Of a DNA stretch of 64,000 bases, positions 50,771 to 60,364 are shown one piece after another. The stretch covers positions 434,001-498,000 of the forward strand of contig JAXGYU010000001.1 of assembly GCA_040772085.1 (NCBI GenBank), in the 5' to 3' direction. Both the position numbers and the translations under genes were made by a program. This stretch comes from JAXGMV01 sp040772085 (GTDB taxonomy: Bacteria > Chloroflexota > Anaerolineae > Anaerolineales > Anaerolineaceae). A model generated the notes under the pieces. The model did not search any database. It was not told the DNA's origin and worked only from the letters and a program-made list of their open reading frames with translations. Within the stretch, counting starts at the first letter, position 1; each line of letters opens with the position of its first letter.

Positions 50771-51870
50771 TGCGCGTACTTTACCTGTCCGCTTCTTATA
50801 CGACGCACGATTACAGGTTTCTGTCTTCATTGGCTCAAACCGAACATGAGATCCATTTTGCGCAGATCTCAAACCCCGAATGGTGGCGTGAAAGTAAAGC
50901 CCTGCCTGCGAATATCAACATCGTCAGGCACCCTGTATTGGAAAAACAGTTTGCCTGGTCGAATCTGATGCCCCTGATCTGGGGCGTAAATCAGATCGTC
51001 AGCACAGTTCAGCCAGATGTCGTCCATGCCGGCCCCCTGCATAAGGCAGCCTTTTTCGCTTCACACGGCATCAAACCGCCGCTGGTGAGCATGTCGTGGG
51101 GGTCGGATCTGCTCTACGACAGTGAGCATAACAAGTTCTTGCGCTGGGCTGTCAAAGCCGCACTCGCGCAATCAACCGTGCTGATTTGTGATTGTGAGGC
51201 TGTCCGCCGCAAGGCGATTGAATTTGGTTTCCACCACGAGCACATCGTGATGTTCCCCTGGGGCATCGACTTGAACTTGTTTAATCACAAAGTCAAAAAA
51301 TCAACTCAGGAAGATGGCAGCTTCACCTTGCTCTCCAATCGCCATTGGAGCGGCGTCCACAATGTCACTTGTGTCGTGGAGGCGTTCATCCTCGCGGCCA
51401 GGGAGATACCAGCCCTGAAACTACTGCTCCTGAGTGACGGTCCGCAAAGCGCCGAGATTACCAAGATGATCACGGATGCCAACATGCTTGACCGCGTCGA
51501 GATGCCCGGCTTTTTACCAAACGAACAGCTTCCAGGCTACTATCAGCGTGCCGACCTATATGTGGCTGCCTCTTTGAGTGACGGTTCATCCGTGTCGCTG
51601 ATGGAAGCGCTGGCGTCAGGGCTGCCGGTGCTGGTGACAGACATGCTTTCCAATCGCGAATGGGTGGACGAAGGGGTGGAGGGTTGGCTATTCCCGGAAA
51701 ACGATCCTGTTGCCATGGCTGAGAAGATGAAATATGCCTACCATCACCGCTCCAATCTGCAACCCATGCGATTTGCCGCGCGCCAAAAAGCGGAGTTGAA
51801 AGCAAATTGGAACGAGAATTTCAAAATGCTGCTCTCCGCCTATGACCTCGCGCTCCAGTTGAAGGGATAG
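50770..51870 (+). CDS. GT4-family glycosyltransferase
   Basis: This 366-residue GT-B transferase has an N-terminal acceptor half (MRVLYLSASY) and a C-terminal donor half with MPGFLPNEQLPGYYQRADLY and SLSDGSSVSLMEALASGLPV. The E-x7-E motif of retaining GT4 enzymes is partly kept. The ATG overlaps the synthase stop (TAATG), so the two are coupled. It probably adds one sugar of the repeat unit at the cytoplasmic membrane face. Confidence 0.88.
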   Translation: MRVLYLSASYTTHDYRFLSSLAQTEHEIHFAQISNPEWWRESKALPANINIVRHPVLEKQFAWSNLMPLIWGVNQIVSTVQPDVVHAGPLHKAAFFASHGIKPPLVSMSWGSDLLYDSEHNKFLRWAVKAALAQSTVLICDCEAVRRKAIEFGFHHEHIVMFPWGIDLNLFNHKVKKSTQEDGSFTLLSNRHWSGVHNVTCVVEAFILAAREIPALKLLLLSDGPQSAEITKMITDANMLDRVEMPGFLPNEQLPGYYQRADLYVAASLSDGSSVSLMEALASGLPVLVTDMLSNREWVDEGVEGWLFPENDPVAMAEKMKYAYHHRSNLQPMRFAARQKAELKANWNENFKMLLSAYDLALQLKG

Positions 51871-51871
51871 C

Positions 51872-52636
51872 ATGCGAATTGTCGCGTTGATTCAGGCACG
51901 GTTGGGCTCCAGTCGTTTACCGGGCAAAGTGCTGAAAGACATTGCCGGCAAGCCGATGCTGTTGCGCGTCGTCGAACGCGTGCGATTGGCGAACCTGGTC
52001 ACCCATGTTGTCGTAGCCACGACCGATGCGGAGCAGGATGATGAGATCGCGCTGTTCTGTGAGACAGCCGGCATTGATTTTTATCGCGGCTCACAGTTTG
52101 ATGTCCTGGACCGTTTTTATCAGGCAGCGAAACATTTTGAGGCGGATGTCATCGTTCGCATCACCGCTGATTGCCCCGTTATTGACCCTGGCCTAATCGA
52201 TGAGACGGTTGAGACGCTGATCAATCATGGTCTCGATTTTGCCGCGAACCGGCTGCCGCCTCCATGGCACCGCACTTACCCGATCGGGCTGGATGTCGAA
52301 GCCTGTACCATGTCAGCGCTTGAGCGCGCCTGGCACGAAGCCGCCTTGCCCTTTGAGCGTGAGCACGTCATGCCGTATTTCTACGATCAGGAAGGGCGGT
52401 TCAACGTTGCCGTTCTGAACACGGACCCCGATTACGGTCATTTGCGCTGGACGGTTGACACGCCCGACGATCTGAGCCTGCTCCACGCGATGTATTCGCA
52501 CCTTAATCAGCTCGAAAGCTTCGACTGGCTGGATATCCTGGCTTTGGTACAATCCCATCCGGAACTCCAGCACATGAATGAGAACGTGAATGCCAGACAA
52601 ACTTTTGAGGTCGATGATCGGAGCCAGCTGAAATGA
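51872..52636 (+). CDS. SpsF-type cytidylyltransferase
   Basis: This 254-residue nucleotidyltransferase starts with IALIQARLGSSRLPGKVLKD-like sequence (VALIQARLGSSRLPGKVL), the nucleotide-binding loop of the SpsF/PseF/NeuA group. VVVATTDAEQDDEIA and RITADCPVID follow. SpsF works beside SpsE in spore-coat nonulosonate synthesis in Bacillus. Since a second CMP-sugar synthetase lies at 62.8 kb, the two may activate different sugars. The last four bases overlap the next gene (ATGA). Confidence 0.88.
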   Translation: MRIVALIQARLGSSRLPGKVLKDIAGKPMLLRVVERVRLANLVTHVVVATTDAEQDDEIALFCETAGIDFYRGSQFDVLDRFYQAAKHFEADVIVRITADCPVIDPGLIDETVETLINHGLDFAANRLPPPWHRTYPIGLDVEACTMSALERAWHEAALPFEREHVMPYFYDQEGRFNVAVLNTDPDYGHLRWTVDTPDDLSLLHAMYSHLNQLESFDWLDILALVQSHPELQHMNENVNARQTFEVDDRSQLK

Positions 52637-53562
52637 GCTTGCTGACGATCTTCACCGCACCCAAACCCTTCACCCAGCCGCATATTCGCCTGATTCAGGA
52701 AAACGCGTTGCGCTCGTGGAAGGCATTGGGTGACGAGGTTGCGGTTGTTGTCATCGGCGATGAAGAGGGCATCGCGGAAGCCGCGGCCGAACTGCGTTGC
52801 CTGCATGTGCCCGATGTGGCGCGCAACGCCAGCGGCACGCCGCTGCTCTCCTCGATTTTCGATATTGGCCGGCAGGCAACTAACTCTCCGTTGCTGGCAT
52901 ACGCGAATGCCGATGTGCTGCTCTTTGATGACTTTCTGACAACCGCGACGCAGATTCTGACCAGGCTGGATGAATTCCTGCTGGTCGGTCAGCGCTGGGA
53001 TCTGGATGTGCAGCAGCCGCTGGCATTCAGCGGGGAGTCGGCTGATGCATTTTTTGAATATGCCGGCGGCAATGCCAAACTGCACCCGCGCGGCGGGTCG
53101 GACTATTTTATCTACCCGAGGAAATGTTTCCAATCGATCCCAGATTTTGCGACCGGCCGCTCGGGCTGGGACAACTGGATGTTTTATAAAGCGCGCCTGG
53201 AAGGCTGGCCGTTGATTGACGCTACCGAGGCGATCACCGTAGTGCATCAGCAGCACGACTACAGCCATCTACCCGGCGGGAAGCCGCATTACCGCATGCC
53301 TGAAAGCAATGAGAACGTCCGGCTGGCGGGAGGAAGGCGCACCATTTTCACGCTCAATGACGTCACGCATCAACTGACCAAAGACCTGCAAATCGAGCGC
53401 GTGCCCGGGACAGGCAAGCGCATGCTCAGAGAAATCGAGACATTCCCGTTACTGACGTTGAAATCGATGCCGCTCGCGAATGCCATGTACGCGCTGCTGC
53501 ATCCGCGCAAGGCGTACAGGGAATTCCGACAGGCGCGGCGCTCTGGCGAGGCGGCACCATGA
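52633..53562 (+). CDS. GT-A-like glycosyltransferase of unassigned family
   Basis: This 309-residue protein has a nucleotide-sugar-transferase look: LLTIFTAPKPF at the N-terminus, YANADVLLFDDFL with a DxD-like NAD, and the acceptor/base region YPRKCFQSIPDF plus GWDNWMFYKARLEGWPLIDA near residue 180. The family cannot be named by eye. It overlaps both neighbours by four bases, which places it firmly in the operon. Confidence 0.72.
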   Translation: MSLLTIFTAPKPFTQPHIRLIQENALRSWKALGDEVAVVVIGDEEGIAEAAAELRCLHVPDVARNASGTPLLSSIFDIGRQATNSPLLAYANADVLLFDDFLTTATQILTRLDEFLLVGQRWDLDVQQPLAFSGESADAFFEYAGGNAKLHPRGGSDYFIYPRKCFQSIPDFATGRSGWDNWMFYKARLEGWPLIDATEAITVVHQQHDYSHLPGGKPHYRMPESNENVRLAGGRRTIFTLNDVTHQLTKDLQIERVPGTGKRMLREIETFPLLTLKSMPLANAMYALLHPRKAYREFRQARRSGEAAP

Positions 53563-54506
53563 GAGTCGGTCAAAACCCCGCCAAGAATGTCAGGGAAGTG
53601 GTCAAGCCGGAACGGATCACGGTCGCGGTCTTGAATTACATTCCCTTCGTTGGCGGTTTCTATGCCGAAATGCCGGCTGTGCTCAGGCGCTGCCTCGACA
53701 GCATCTGGTCGACCGCGGATCTGCCCTTCGACTTGCTGGTCTTTGACAATGGCAGCTGCCGCGAAGTCGTGGACTACCTGGTCGAGCAGAAGGATGCCGG
53801 CAGAATCCAGTACCTGATGCTCTCGGACAAGAATCTCGGTAAGGGCGGTGCCTGGAATGCCATGCTGGCCGCGGCGCCGGGCGAGATCATCGCCTACGCT
53901 GATAATGATGTCCTTTTTTACAGCACCTGGCTAAGCGAATCCGTGAAACTGCTTGAAACATACCCCAATGTCGGCATGGTCACCGCCCGTCCTTACCGCA
54001 CCCCACCTGAGTTCTATTCCCGCACGCTGGAGTGGGCAAAATCCGATCCGAACGTGAACGTGGAAGAAGGACAATTGGTGCCTTTCGATACGCTGCATGA
54101 GTTCAACCTCAGCCTGGGACAGGAAGATGACTACAGCCGCGGGCTGATTGAGAATTCGCAGGATGTGAGGTTGACGTACAACGGCCTCCCAGCCTATGCC
54201 GGCGCCTCACACTGGCAATTCACAGCTTATAAGCAGACCATTCAGGCGTTCCTTCCTTTTGCCATGGACAAGCCGATGGGGCAGGTGCGGCAACTGGATA
54301 AACGCGTCAATGATGCCGGGCTGCTGAGGCTGATGACAGCCCAACCGCTGGCGATGAATATGAGCAATTCACTCGAGTCTGCAGACGCGAACCAGCAGAC
54401 CGTAACACCTGGCAAAAAGAAAAGCAATTTCTGGGAGGCAGGGCTGGTCAAGAAAGTATTGCTGGCCGTGCACGACCGGATATTCAAACTCTATTACCGG
54501 AATTGA
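53559..54506 (+). CDS. GT2-family glycosyltransferase
   Basis: This 315-residue GT-A enzyme has VAVLNYIPFVGGFYAEMPAV, LLVFDNGSCREVVDYL, then KNLGKGGAWNAMLAAAPGEI and the metal-binding YADNDVLF (DxD). The last ~50 residues are Ser/Asn-rich and end in a basic helix (KKVLLAVHDRIFKLYYRN) that may touch the membrane. It probably adds one sugar of the repeat. Start and previous stop overlap (ATGA). Confidence 0.87.
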   Translation: MRVGQNPAKNVREVVKPERITVAVLNYIPFVGGFYAEMPAVLRRCLDSIWSTADLPFDLLVFDNGSCREVVDYLVEQKDAGRIQYLMLSDKNLGKGGAWNAMLAAAPGEIIAYADNDVLFYSTWLSESVKLLETYPNVGMVTARPYRTPPEFYSRTLEWAKSDPNVNVEEGQLVPFDTLHEFNLSLGQEDDYSRGLIENSQDVRLTYNGLPAYAGASHWQFTAYKQTIQAFLPFAMDKPMGQVRQLDKRVNDAGLLRLMTAQPLAMNMSNSLESADANQQTVTPGKKKSNFWEAGLVKKVLLAVHDRIFKLYYRN

Positions 54507-54525
54507 GACAGGCAAACAGCCATTG

Positions 54526-55986
54526 ATGAACAAGACAGTATTTATCAGCGCGGATCACGGACTATCGATCGTTTACTTTCTGCAAAGCGACCTGGTCAAA
54601 CATTTACTCGATGCTGGCGTTCGTGTCGTCCTGCTGACCGATGATGCTTTGGTGGGCAAAATTCGGGAACGCTTTGGTCAGGATGGACTAATCATCGAAG
54701 GTTTGCGGCTGAAGGAAGCCAATCATTATTACACGACGGTAAAGCCTACCGAACAGTGGTGGCTGAACTACCTGCGCCGTGTTGGCGGTTCCTCGAAGAT
54801 GAACACCGAGGCGATGGATAGCAACGTCCAGCAGGTGGAGTTCGAAGCCACCGGCAAACGGCGGGCTGTCATGCCATTCATGCGTCTGGCAGTCGCACTG
54901 TTGCGCCAATCCAACGGATTGCGTAAACGACTCATCCGCCGGCAGATGAAATTTGTGCCGGGGTTATATGCGGATCTGTTTGACAAGTATCAGCCGGATT
55001 TGGTGATGGCAAGTACCCTGGGCTGGCGGCTTGACCGTTATCTGCTGCGAGAGGCTGCGCAGCGGGGCGTTCAGACCATGGGCATGATCGTCGGCTGGGA
55101 TAACCCCAGCAGCTATGCCATCCCCGGCGCGCCGATGAACTGGGTGAACTGCTGGTCGGAGAAGCAGAAGGATGAACTGATGACCGGGTCGGACTGGCCA
55201 GAAACGGCCATTCATATCGGCGGCATCCCATCCTATGATGGCTATTTCCGTCAGATATGGCAAATGGATAGGGACGCGTATTTTAAGCTCCATGGACTGG
55301 ATCCGGAGCGAAAATTACTCTCTTTTGCGTGTAGCTTTATCACTTTTTCGCCAAATTACCAGGATATCGAGGCAATTGCCGAGCTGGTCGCCGCGGATGA
55401 ACTGGCGCTGCCAAGCCAGCTCATCATCCGCTTGCACCCGAATCACTTCATGGATGAACCGCTGTTCTCAGGTGAGCGGGAGAAGATCAGGGCGCTCGCG
55501 CGTCGTCTGCCGCATGTGCATGTCATAGAGCCGGTCGCGCTCGGTGGTGACCTGGGTTATTACTCCGGTGAAGACATGCCAGAAAAAAGCTCGATGATGG
55601 CGCACTCGGATGTCTTCATGACGGTTTATTCCACCATGGTCGTGGAGGAAGCCATTCATGACCGGCCGATCCTGAGCGTCTGCATCGACTCGCCTGGCGG
55701 CTGGAACCAGCCTGGAAAATTCTCGCTGGCGCTTTCCGAGATCGGTGAATGGCCGACGCATCAGCGCTTCATTCAGGGGGGCGCCGGCAAGGTAGCCAAG
55801 GATAAAGCCCAGCTTAAGGCGCTGATCAATGAGTGTCTGCTGTCGCCGGAAAAGGATTCCGCGGCCCGGCGGCGATTCATTGAGCAGGAGACAACGTTCA
55901 CCGATGGCAGCGCGGGGCGGCGCACGGCTGAGTTTGTGCTCTCGGTGCTTTCCGGTGAGCGGGAAGGGGATGAGCGCCGCGAATGA
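54526..55986 (+). CDS. GT-B-like transferase of unclear family (CDP-glycerol/UDP-sugar type)
   Basis: This 486-residue protein opens with NKTVFISADHGLSIVYFLQS and a helical N-terminal half. The C-terminal half has LIIRLHPNHFMDEPLF and SMMAHSDVFMTVYSTMVVEE, an arrangement seen in capsule and glycerophosphotransferase enzymes. No membrane helix is evident. ATG 54526 directly follows an in-frame TTG. The stop overlaps the next gene start. Donor and acceptor are unknown. Confidence 0.7.
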   Translation: MNKTVFISADHGLSIVYFLQSDLVKHLLDAGVRVVLLTDDALVGKIRERFGQDGLIIEGLRLKEANHYYTTVKPTEQWWLNYLRRVGGSSKMNTEAMDSNVQQVEFEATGKRRAVMPFMRLAVALLRQSNGLRKRLIRRQMKFVPGLYADLFDKYQPDLVMASTLGWRLDRYLLREAAQRGVQTMGMIVGWDNPSSYAIPGAPMNWVNCWSEKQKDELMTGSDWPETAIHIGGIPSYDGYFRQIWQMDRDAYFKLHGLDPERKLLSFACSFITFSPNYQDIEAIAELVAADELALPSQLIIRLHPNHFMDEPLFSGEREKIRALARRLPHVHVIEPVALGGDLGYYSGEDMPEKSSMMAHSDVFMTVYSTMVVEEAIHDRPILSVCIDSPGGWNQPGKFSLALSEIGEWPTHQRFIQGGAGKVAKDKAQLKALINECLLSPEKDSAARRRFIEQETTFTDGSAGRRTAEFVLSVLSGEREGDERRE

Positions 55987-56972
55987 AGCATCTGATCGCT
56001 GGATTTGGATCAATTGGCCGCAGGCATTTCCGCAACCTGAAGAGCTTGGGGGTGAACGACATCGTCCTGCTGCGCAGCGGTAAATCGACCTTGCCTCTCG
56101 AGGAGATAGACGGGGTCCCGACTGAATTTGATCTGACTGCCGCACTGAAGCACAAGCCTGATACCGTTTTCATCACCAACCCCACCTCGGAGCATCTGCC
56201 TATCGCATTGGCGGCGGCAGAAGCGGGCTGTCACCTTTTCATTGAAAAGCCGGTTTCCCATACGGCAGAGGGGCTCGACCAATTGGTCGAACTGGTTAAG
56301 CGCAACAATTGCCAGGTGCTGGTCGGCTATCAATTCCGCTTTCATCCCGGCATCAGAAAGATCAAAGAACTGCTGACGACGCCTGAGATCGGAAAGCCTC
56401 TCTCGGCTCGAGTTGAATGGGGTGAGTATCTGCCCGGCTGGCATCCCTGGGAGGATTACCGTAAAAGCTATTCCGCGCTCAAAGCCCTGGGCGGCGGCGT
56501 CAGCCTGACGCTCTCGCACCCGATCGATTACCTGCACTGGCTGTTCGGTGAGCCGGCATGGGTCTTCGGCGCGGTCATGCAGATCAGCCAGCTTGAGCTG
56601 GATTCTGATGACCTGACCGAGGCGATCCTGCAATTTGAGAGTGGTCCCACGACAAGTTTGCACCTCGATTATTATCAGCGTCCGGGTGTCCACCGCCTCT
56701 CGATCGTGACCGAGACTGGCCGGATTGACTGGGACAACCGCGATGGCATCGTCCATCTCTACAATGCCGACGCGAAGCGCTGGGATAGTTTTGAGCCCGC
56801 GCATAATTTCGACCGTAACGACATGTTTATGGAGCAGACGCGCCATTTCCTCGCGGTGTGCGAGGGGAAAGAACAGCCGGTTTGTACGCTCGAGGATGGC
56901 ATTCACGCCTTGAAGGTTGCCCTGACATTGCAGGAATCGTCAGAACTTGGCTGCCGGCTGGCTGTCAACTGA
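55983..56972 (+). CDS. Gfo/Idh/MocA-family oxidoreductase
   Basis: This 329-residue NAD(P)-dependent sugar oxidoreductase has Rossmann motif LIAGFGSIGRRHFRNLK, the EKP motif in LFIEKPVSHTAEG, and the GGGVSLTLSHPIDYLHWLFG substrate region with the catalytic His. Similar genes accompany an SDR and a CMP-sugar synthetase in legionaminate/PtmA-F-type loci (recollection), so it may help make the amino-sugar precursor. The ATG overlaps the previous stop. Confidence 0.87.
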   Translation: MKHLIAGFGSIGRRHFRNLKSLGVNDIVLLRSGKSTLPLEEIDGVPTEFDLTAALKHKPDTVFITNPTSEHLPIALAAAEAGCHLFIEKPVSHTAEGLDQLVELVKRNNCQVLVGYQFRFHPGIRKIKELLTTPEIGKPLSARVEWGEYLPGWHPWEDYRKSYSALKALGGGVSLTLSHPIDYLHWLFGEPAWVFGAVMQISQLELDSDDLTEAILQFESGPTTSLHLDYYQRPGVHRLSIVTETGRIDWDNRDGIVHLYNADAKRWDSFEPAHNFDRNDMFMEQTRHFLAVCEGKEQPVCTLEDGIHALKVALTLQESSELGCRLAVN

Positions 56973-56984
56973 GACTTTTTGATC

Positions 56985-58730
56985 ATGGAACGCCAACACA
57001 CAGGTTCTTTCAGTAAATTGTCCTGGCTGTGGGCTGGGCTGTTTTTCACGGTTATGGCAGTTGTGATGACCTGGCCGCTGGCGTTACGCATGACGGATGA
57101 GATCGCCGGACAAATCGGGGACAATATTTATTTCATCTGGATGATTGGCTGGTTCCGAAAAGCCCTCTTCGAGCTGCATGTCAATCCGCTGGATGTCTGG
57201 TTCCTGAATTATCCCGAAGGCTGGAGCATGGCATACACCGAAATCGCGCCGGCGATGGTGCTGATCGGTGTTTTCTTTTCATTCATCAAGGGTATCACCT
57301 TTGGCTACAACGCCACCATGATCTTCAGTTTCGCTGCATCCGGTCTGACCATGTTCATCTGGGTGCGGCACCTGACCCGCAATACCGGCGCCGCCCTGGT
57401 TGCCGGCATGCTTTACGGTTTTTTGCCTTATCACTTCGCGCATTTCCTGATCGGTCACCTCAATTTGGTCGGGACGCAGTGGTTCCCACTGTTCTTCATG
57501 GGACTGTGGGAGCTGCTCTCGAGCAAGGACGCGAAACCAGCCCGAAGCTGGTACTGGCTGACCGGCATCTCGCTGGGCTTGATTAGCTGGACCTCCACCT
57601 ACTACATATTCATGACCGGCTTCGTCAGCGCGATCATGATCGCCTATTACCTGTTGGTCGTTGAAAAGGGTGCCTGGCGATCCGCGACAAAGTGGAAAAG
57701 GCTGGCGCTGGCTGGTGTGGTGGCGCTGCCGATGCTGCTCGTGGCTGCCCAGCCTTATGTTTCGCTGTTGGGACAGGGCGGATTGCCTGACCGTGACATC
57801 AGCATCACCCGCCGATATTCTGCCAGCCCGACGGATTTCCTGCTGCCATCGACCGACCATTTCCTGTGGGGGCGCTGGGTGGGAGAGACCTTCAACCGCG
57901 ATATGTGGGTCGAGGGAACGCTCTATATTGGTCTGGTCACACTCTTCCTGGTTGTCTGGCTGCTGGTCAAACGACCCGGAACGCAGTGGCAGAAACTGAT
58001 CCATTGGTCGCTGTTTACCGTCATCCTGGGGGTCATCCTTGCCATGGGTACCGATTTGCATTGGCTTTCGGAACCCGTTGAAATCGCCACCCCGGGGATT
58101 CTGAAAGCTTTCATCCAACGGGAGACGGTGCCGCTGGTGCTGCCCGGGTACTTCCTGTTCAAGTATTTTCCTTTCTATGCCAAGTTGCGCTCGCTGATGC
58201 GTTTTGCCATTTTCGCCTTGCTCTTCCTGACGGTTCTGGCTGGTCTGGGAGCTGCGCGACTGTTGCAGAACCGCAGCCATCGCAGCCAGACGATTTTGAC
58301 AATCGTCCTGCTGGCTTTGATTTTTCTGGATTTCTATCCGGGTGCTTACCTGCAATTCGCGCGGATCGAGTCGCGGCCTGTGGATGCCTACCTGGCGACA
58401 CAGCCGGACGATGGGGCGCTGGTACAAATGCCATTCATTCAGGCTGAGGATCAGGAACATACCTACTACACGCTCTTTCATCACAAGCCTTATATCGGCG
58501 GCTTCTTCAATGCCTTCCCGCCGCCGCAATATCGGAAGATTTCACCGGTGCTTGAGCGGTTCCCGGATGATGAAAGCATCGCGCTGCTCAGGCAAATGGG
58601 CGTTAAATACGTTATTGTGGACAGCAACTCATACCCCGACATTGGTTTGGTAACTCAAACCCTGGAAGTCGCCGGGATGCAGTTTGTGAACGATTTTGAT
58701 GGGCAGTTATTGTTTGTGATGGAAAAATGA
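56985..58730 (+). CDS. Polytopic membrane protein, GT-C-like (glycosyltransferase candidate)
   Basis: This 581-residue protein has about 10-12 transmembrane helices. The first loop carries acidic residues (MTDEIAGQIGDNIYFIWMI), the place where GT-C enzymes keep the catalytic Asp/Glu, and a soluble tail of about 130 residues follows the last helix (LLRQMGVKYVIVDSNSY). GT-C enzymes use polyprenyl-phosphate sugars outside the membrane. ATG 56985 is preferred over TTG 56979. Transferase activity is inferred from topology only. Confidence 0.72.
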   Translation: MERQHTGSFSKLSWLWAGLFFTVMAVVMTWPLALRMTDEIAGQIGDNIYFIWMIGWFRKALFELHVNPLDVWFLNYPEGWSMAYTEIAPAMVLIGVFFSFIKGITFGYNATMIFSFAASGLTMFIWVRHLTRNTGAALVAGMLYGFLPYHFAHFLIGHLNLVGTQWFPLFFMGLWELLSSKDAKPARSWYWLTGISLGLISWTSTYYIFMTGFVSAIMIAYYLLVVEKGAWRSATKWKRLALAGVVALPMLLVAAQPYVSLLGQGGLPDRDISITRRYSASPTDFLLPSTDHFLWGRWVGETFNRDMWVEGTLYIGLVTLFLVVWLLVKRPGTQWQKLIHWSLFTVILGVILAMGTDLHWLSEPVEIATPGILKAFIQRETVPLVLPGYFLFKYFPFYAKLRSLMRFAIFALLFLTVLAGLGAARLLQNRSHRSQTILTIVLLALIFLDFYPGAYLQFARIESRPVDAYLATQPDDGALVQMPFIQAEDQEHTYYTLFHHKPYIGGFFNAFPPPQYRKISPVLERFPDDESIALLRQMGVKYVIVDSNSYPDIGLVTQTLEVAGMQFVNDFDGQLLFVMEK

Positions 58731-60352
58731 ACGTGGAAAAACAAACCACCCTGAGACCCAATGCCCGGATAGCCCTGCTAATCATCGCAGCAGCGTGTCT
58801 GCTGGTGATCATCCTGCTTCTGATGAGCATGAACCTCGGACCTGGCGTTGGCGGCGATGCCACGATTTACATCACGACTGCCCGAAATCTGGCTGCCGGC
58901 AAGGGTTTGGTGTTGATTGAGGCGGATGGCAGTGAGCGCCTTCTGCCCTATTTCCCGCCCTTCTACCCGATCATGTTGTCACTGTTCGAAGCACTGGGCA
59001 TTTCGTCCGACTCAGCGTCTGTCTGGCTGAATGCCTTGCTTTTCGCTGGGTTGGTCGCTATGGCTGGCTGGTCAGTCTGGCGATTGACATGCAGCCTGCC
59101 GGCAGTTGCCGCGGGCAGTTTCCTGCTGGCGCTCTCGCCCTTGTTGATCTCGGTTTACTCCTGGACAATGTCCGAGCCGCTGTCGATCCTGCTCGGTTTC
59201 GCCTCGTTCGTTTGTCTGGACCGTGCCCTCAGCAGCGTGTGGAGAAGCCGCGGTCTGGTGCTGGCTACAGGGCTGCTCGTCGGGTTGTCATTCCTGACGC
59301 GCTATGGCTCTGTGGCTTTCCTCGCAACTGGCGTGATCTGGCTGCTGCTGCGCTGGCTCAAAGACAGGGCTGTGAGTTTCAAAGACCTGTTGGTTTATAG
59401 CATTTTTGGCAGTTTACCAATGCTGCTCTGGCTCATTTATGACGTGACCCAGACAGCCACAGTCGCCTCGAGACGGCTGCTGGCGTTGAGCGAAATACCT
59501 GCCCGGCTGGCATCGTTCTTCCCACCGCTGCGGGAAACCCTGCTCTTCTGGCTATTGCCGGATTCGTTTGTGAGCAGCCCGCCATACCCCCTCGTCATCA
59601 ACTCGTTGATCGCGCTGGGTCTGGTATTCCTGATCCTCGCGATGGTCGCCCTGGTACTTCTAAGAAAGCACGAGACTGAAGTGGGTCATGAGCAGGGGCA
59701 CGCCATTTTGGCGCCCTTGCTGGCAATCTTTATCGTCATTTATGGTTTGGTGATTCTCGCTACCTACCTCACAACTTACCCGCCAATTACCATCGGCGGG
59801 CGCATGTTCTCACCGCTGTTTGTTGCTGTCGCCTGGTTGTTCGCCTTGTCCCTGCCGCGCTTAATGTCCACCAACAGGGTGTTACGAGTGGTTGTGATCC
59901 TCGGCCTGGTTGCTTTTCTTGGCTTGTACGGGCTGAGAACAGCACGCATCGCGCGGGGGAACCAGAAACTCGGATTGGGTTACAACGCGGTTGCCTGGCA
60001 GGAGTCGGTGACCATCGCCGCGGTTCGCGATTTACCGCCGGAGGCGGTGCTGGTCAGCAACGAGAGCAATGCCATCCTCTACCTGACGGGAAGGACCAGT
60101 TACCCGTTTAAGGAAGTGTATGTCGATCAACCGCAACTGCCCTTTACTGCCTATGGCAGCGGCGCTCTTGCCGATGATGCGGGCCAGGCGTTATTCGCCG
60201 GCAAAGAGGCGATGTTGGTGTTGTTTGATACAATTGAGCCGCAATTTGCCTCGATTTACGGCGATCAGACTGGTGCACGGATCTCTGCCTTAGTGCAAGG
60301 TCTGAAACCGGTTTTCAAGGGAGATGACGGGAAGGTTTTTGTCGCTCCCTAG
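58727..60352 (+). CDS. Polytopic GT-C-like membrane protein (first of a paralogous pair)
   Basis: This 541-residue protein has about 11 helices and the GT39-like first-loop pattern GGDATIYITTARNLAAGKGL, followed by LPYFPPFYPIMLSLFEALG. The Asp in GGDAT is the expected catalytic residue. A C-terminal soluble part of about 140 residues begins near WQESVTIAAVRDLPPE. It overlaps the preceding gene by four bases. The next gene has the same layout, so the two arose by duplication. Confidence 0.78.
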   Translation: MNVEKQTTLRPNARIALLIIAAACLLVIILLLMSMNLGPGVGGDATIYITTARNLAAGKGLVLIEADGSERLLPYFPPFYPIMLSLFEALGISSDSASVWLNALLFAGLVAMAGWSVWRLTCSLPAVAAGSFLLALSPLLISVYSWTMSEPLSILLGFASFVCLDRALSSVWRSRGLVLATGLLVGLSFLTRYGSVAFLATGVIWLLLRWLKDRAVSFKDLLVYSIFGSLPMLLWLIYDVTQTATVASRRLLALSEIPARLASFFPPLRETLLFWLLPDSFVSSPPYPLVINSLIALGLVFLILAMVALVLLRKHETEVGHEQGHAILAPLLAIFIVIYGLVILATYLTTYPPITIGGRMFSPLFVAVAWLFALSLPRLMSTNRVLRVVVILGLVAFLGLYGLRTARIARGNQKLGLGYNAVAWQESVTIAAVRDLPPEAVLVSNESNAILYLTGRTSYPFKEVYVDQPQLPFTAYGSGALADDAGQALFAGKEAMLVLFDTIEPQFASIYGDQTGARISALVQGLKPVFKGDDGKVFVAP

Positions 60353-60364
60353 ACTTGATTTGAC

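Noticed and set aside
57279..58529. Minus-strand open frame of 416 codons opposite a GT-C-like gene
   Set aside because: The Gln/Arg/His-rich product is the antisense of hydrophobic codons. The plus-strand gene fits the operon without gaps.
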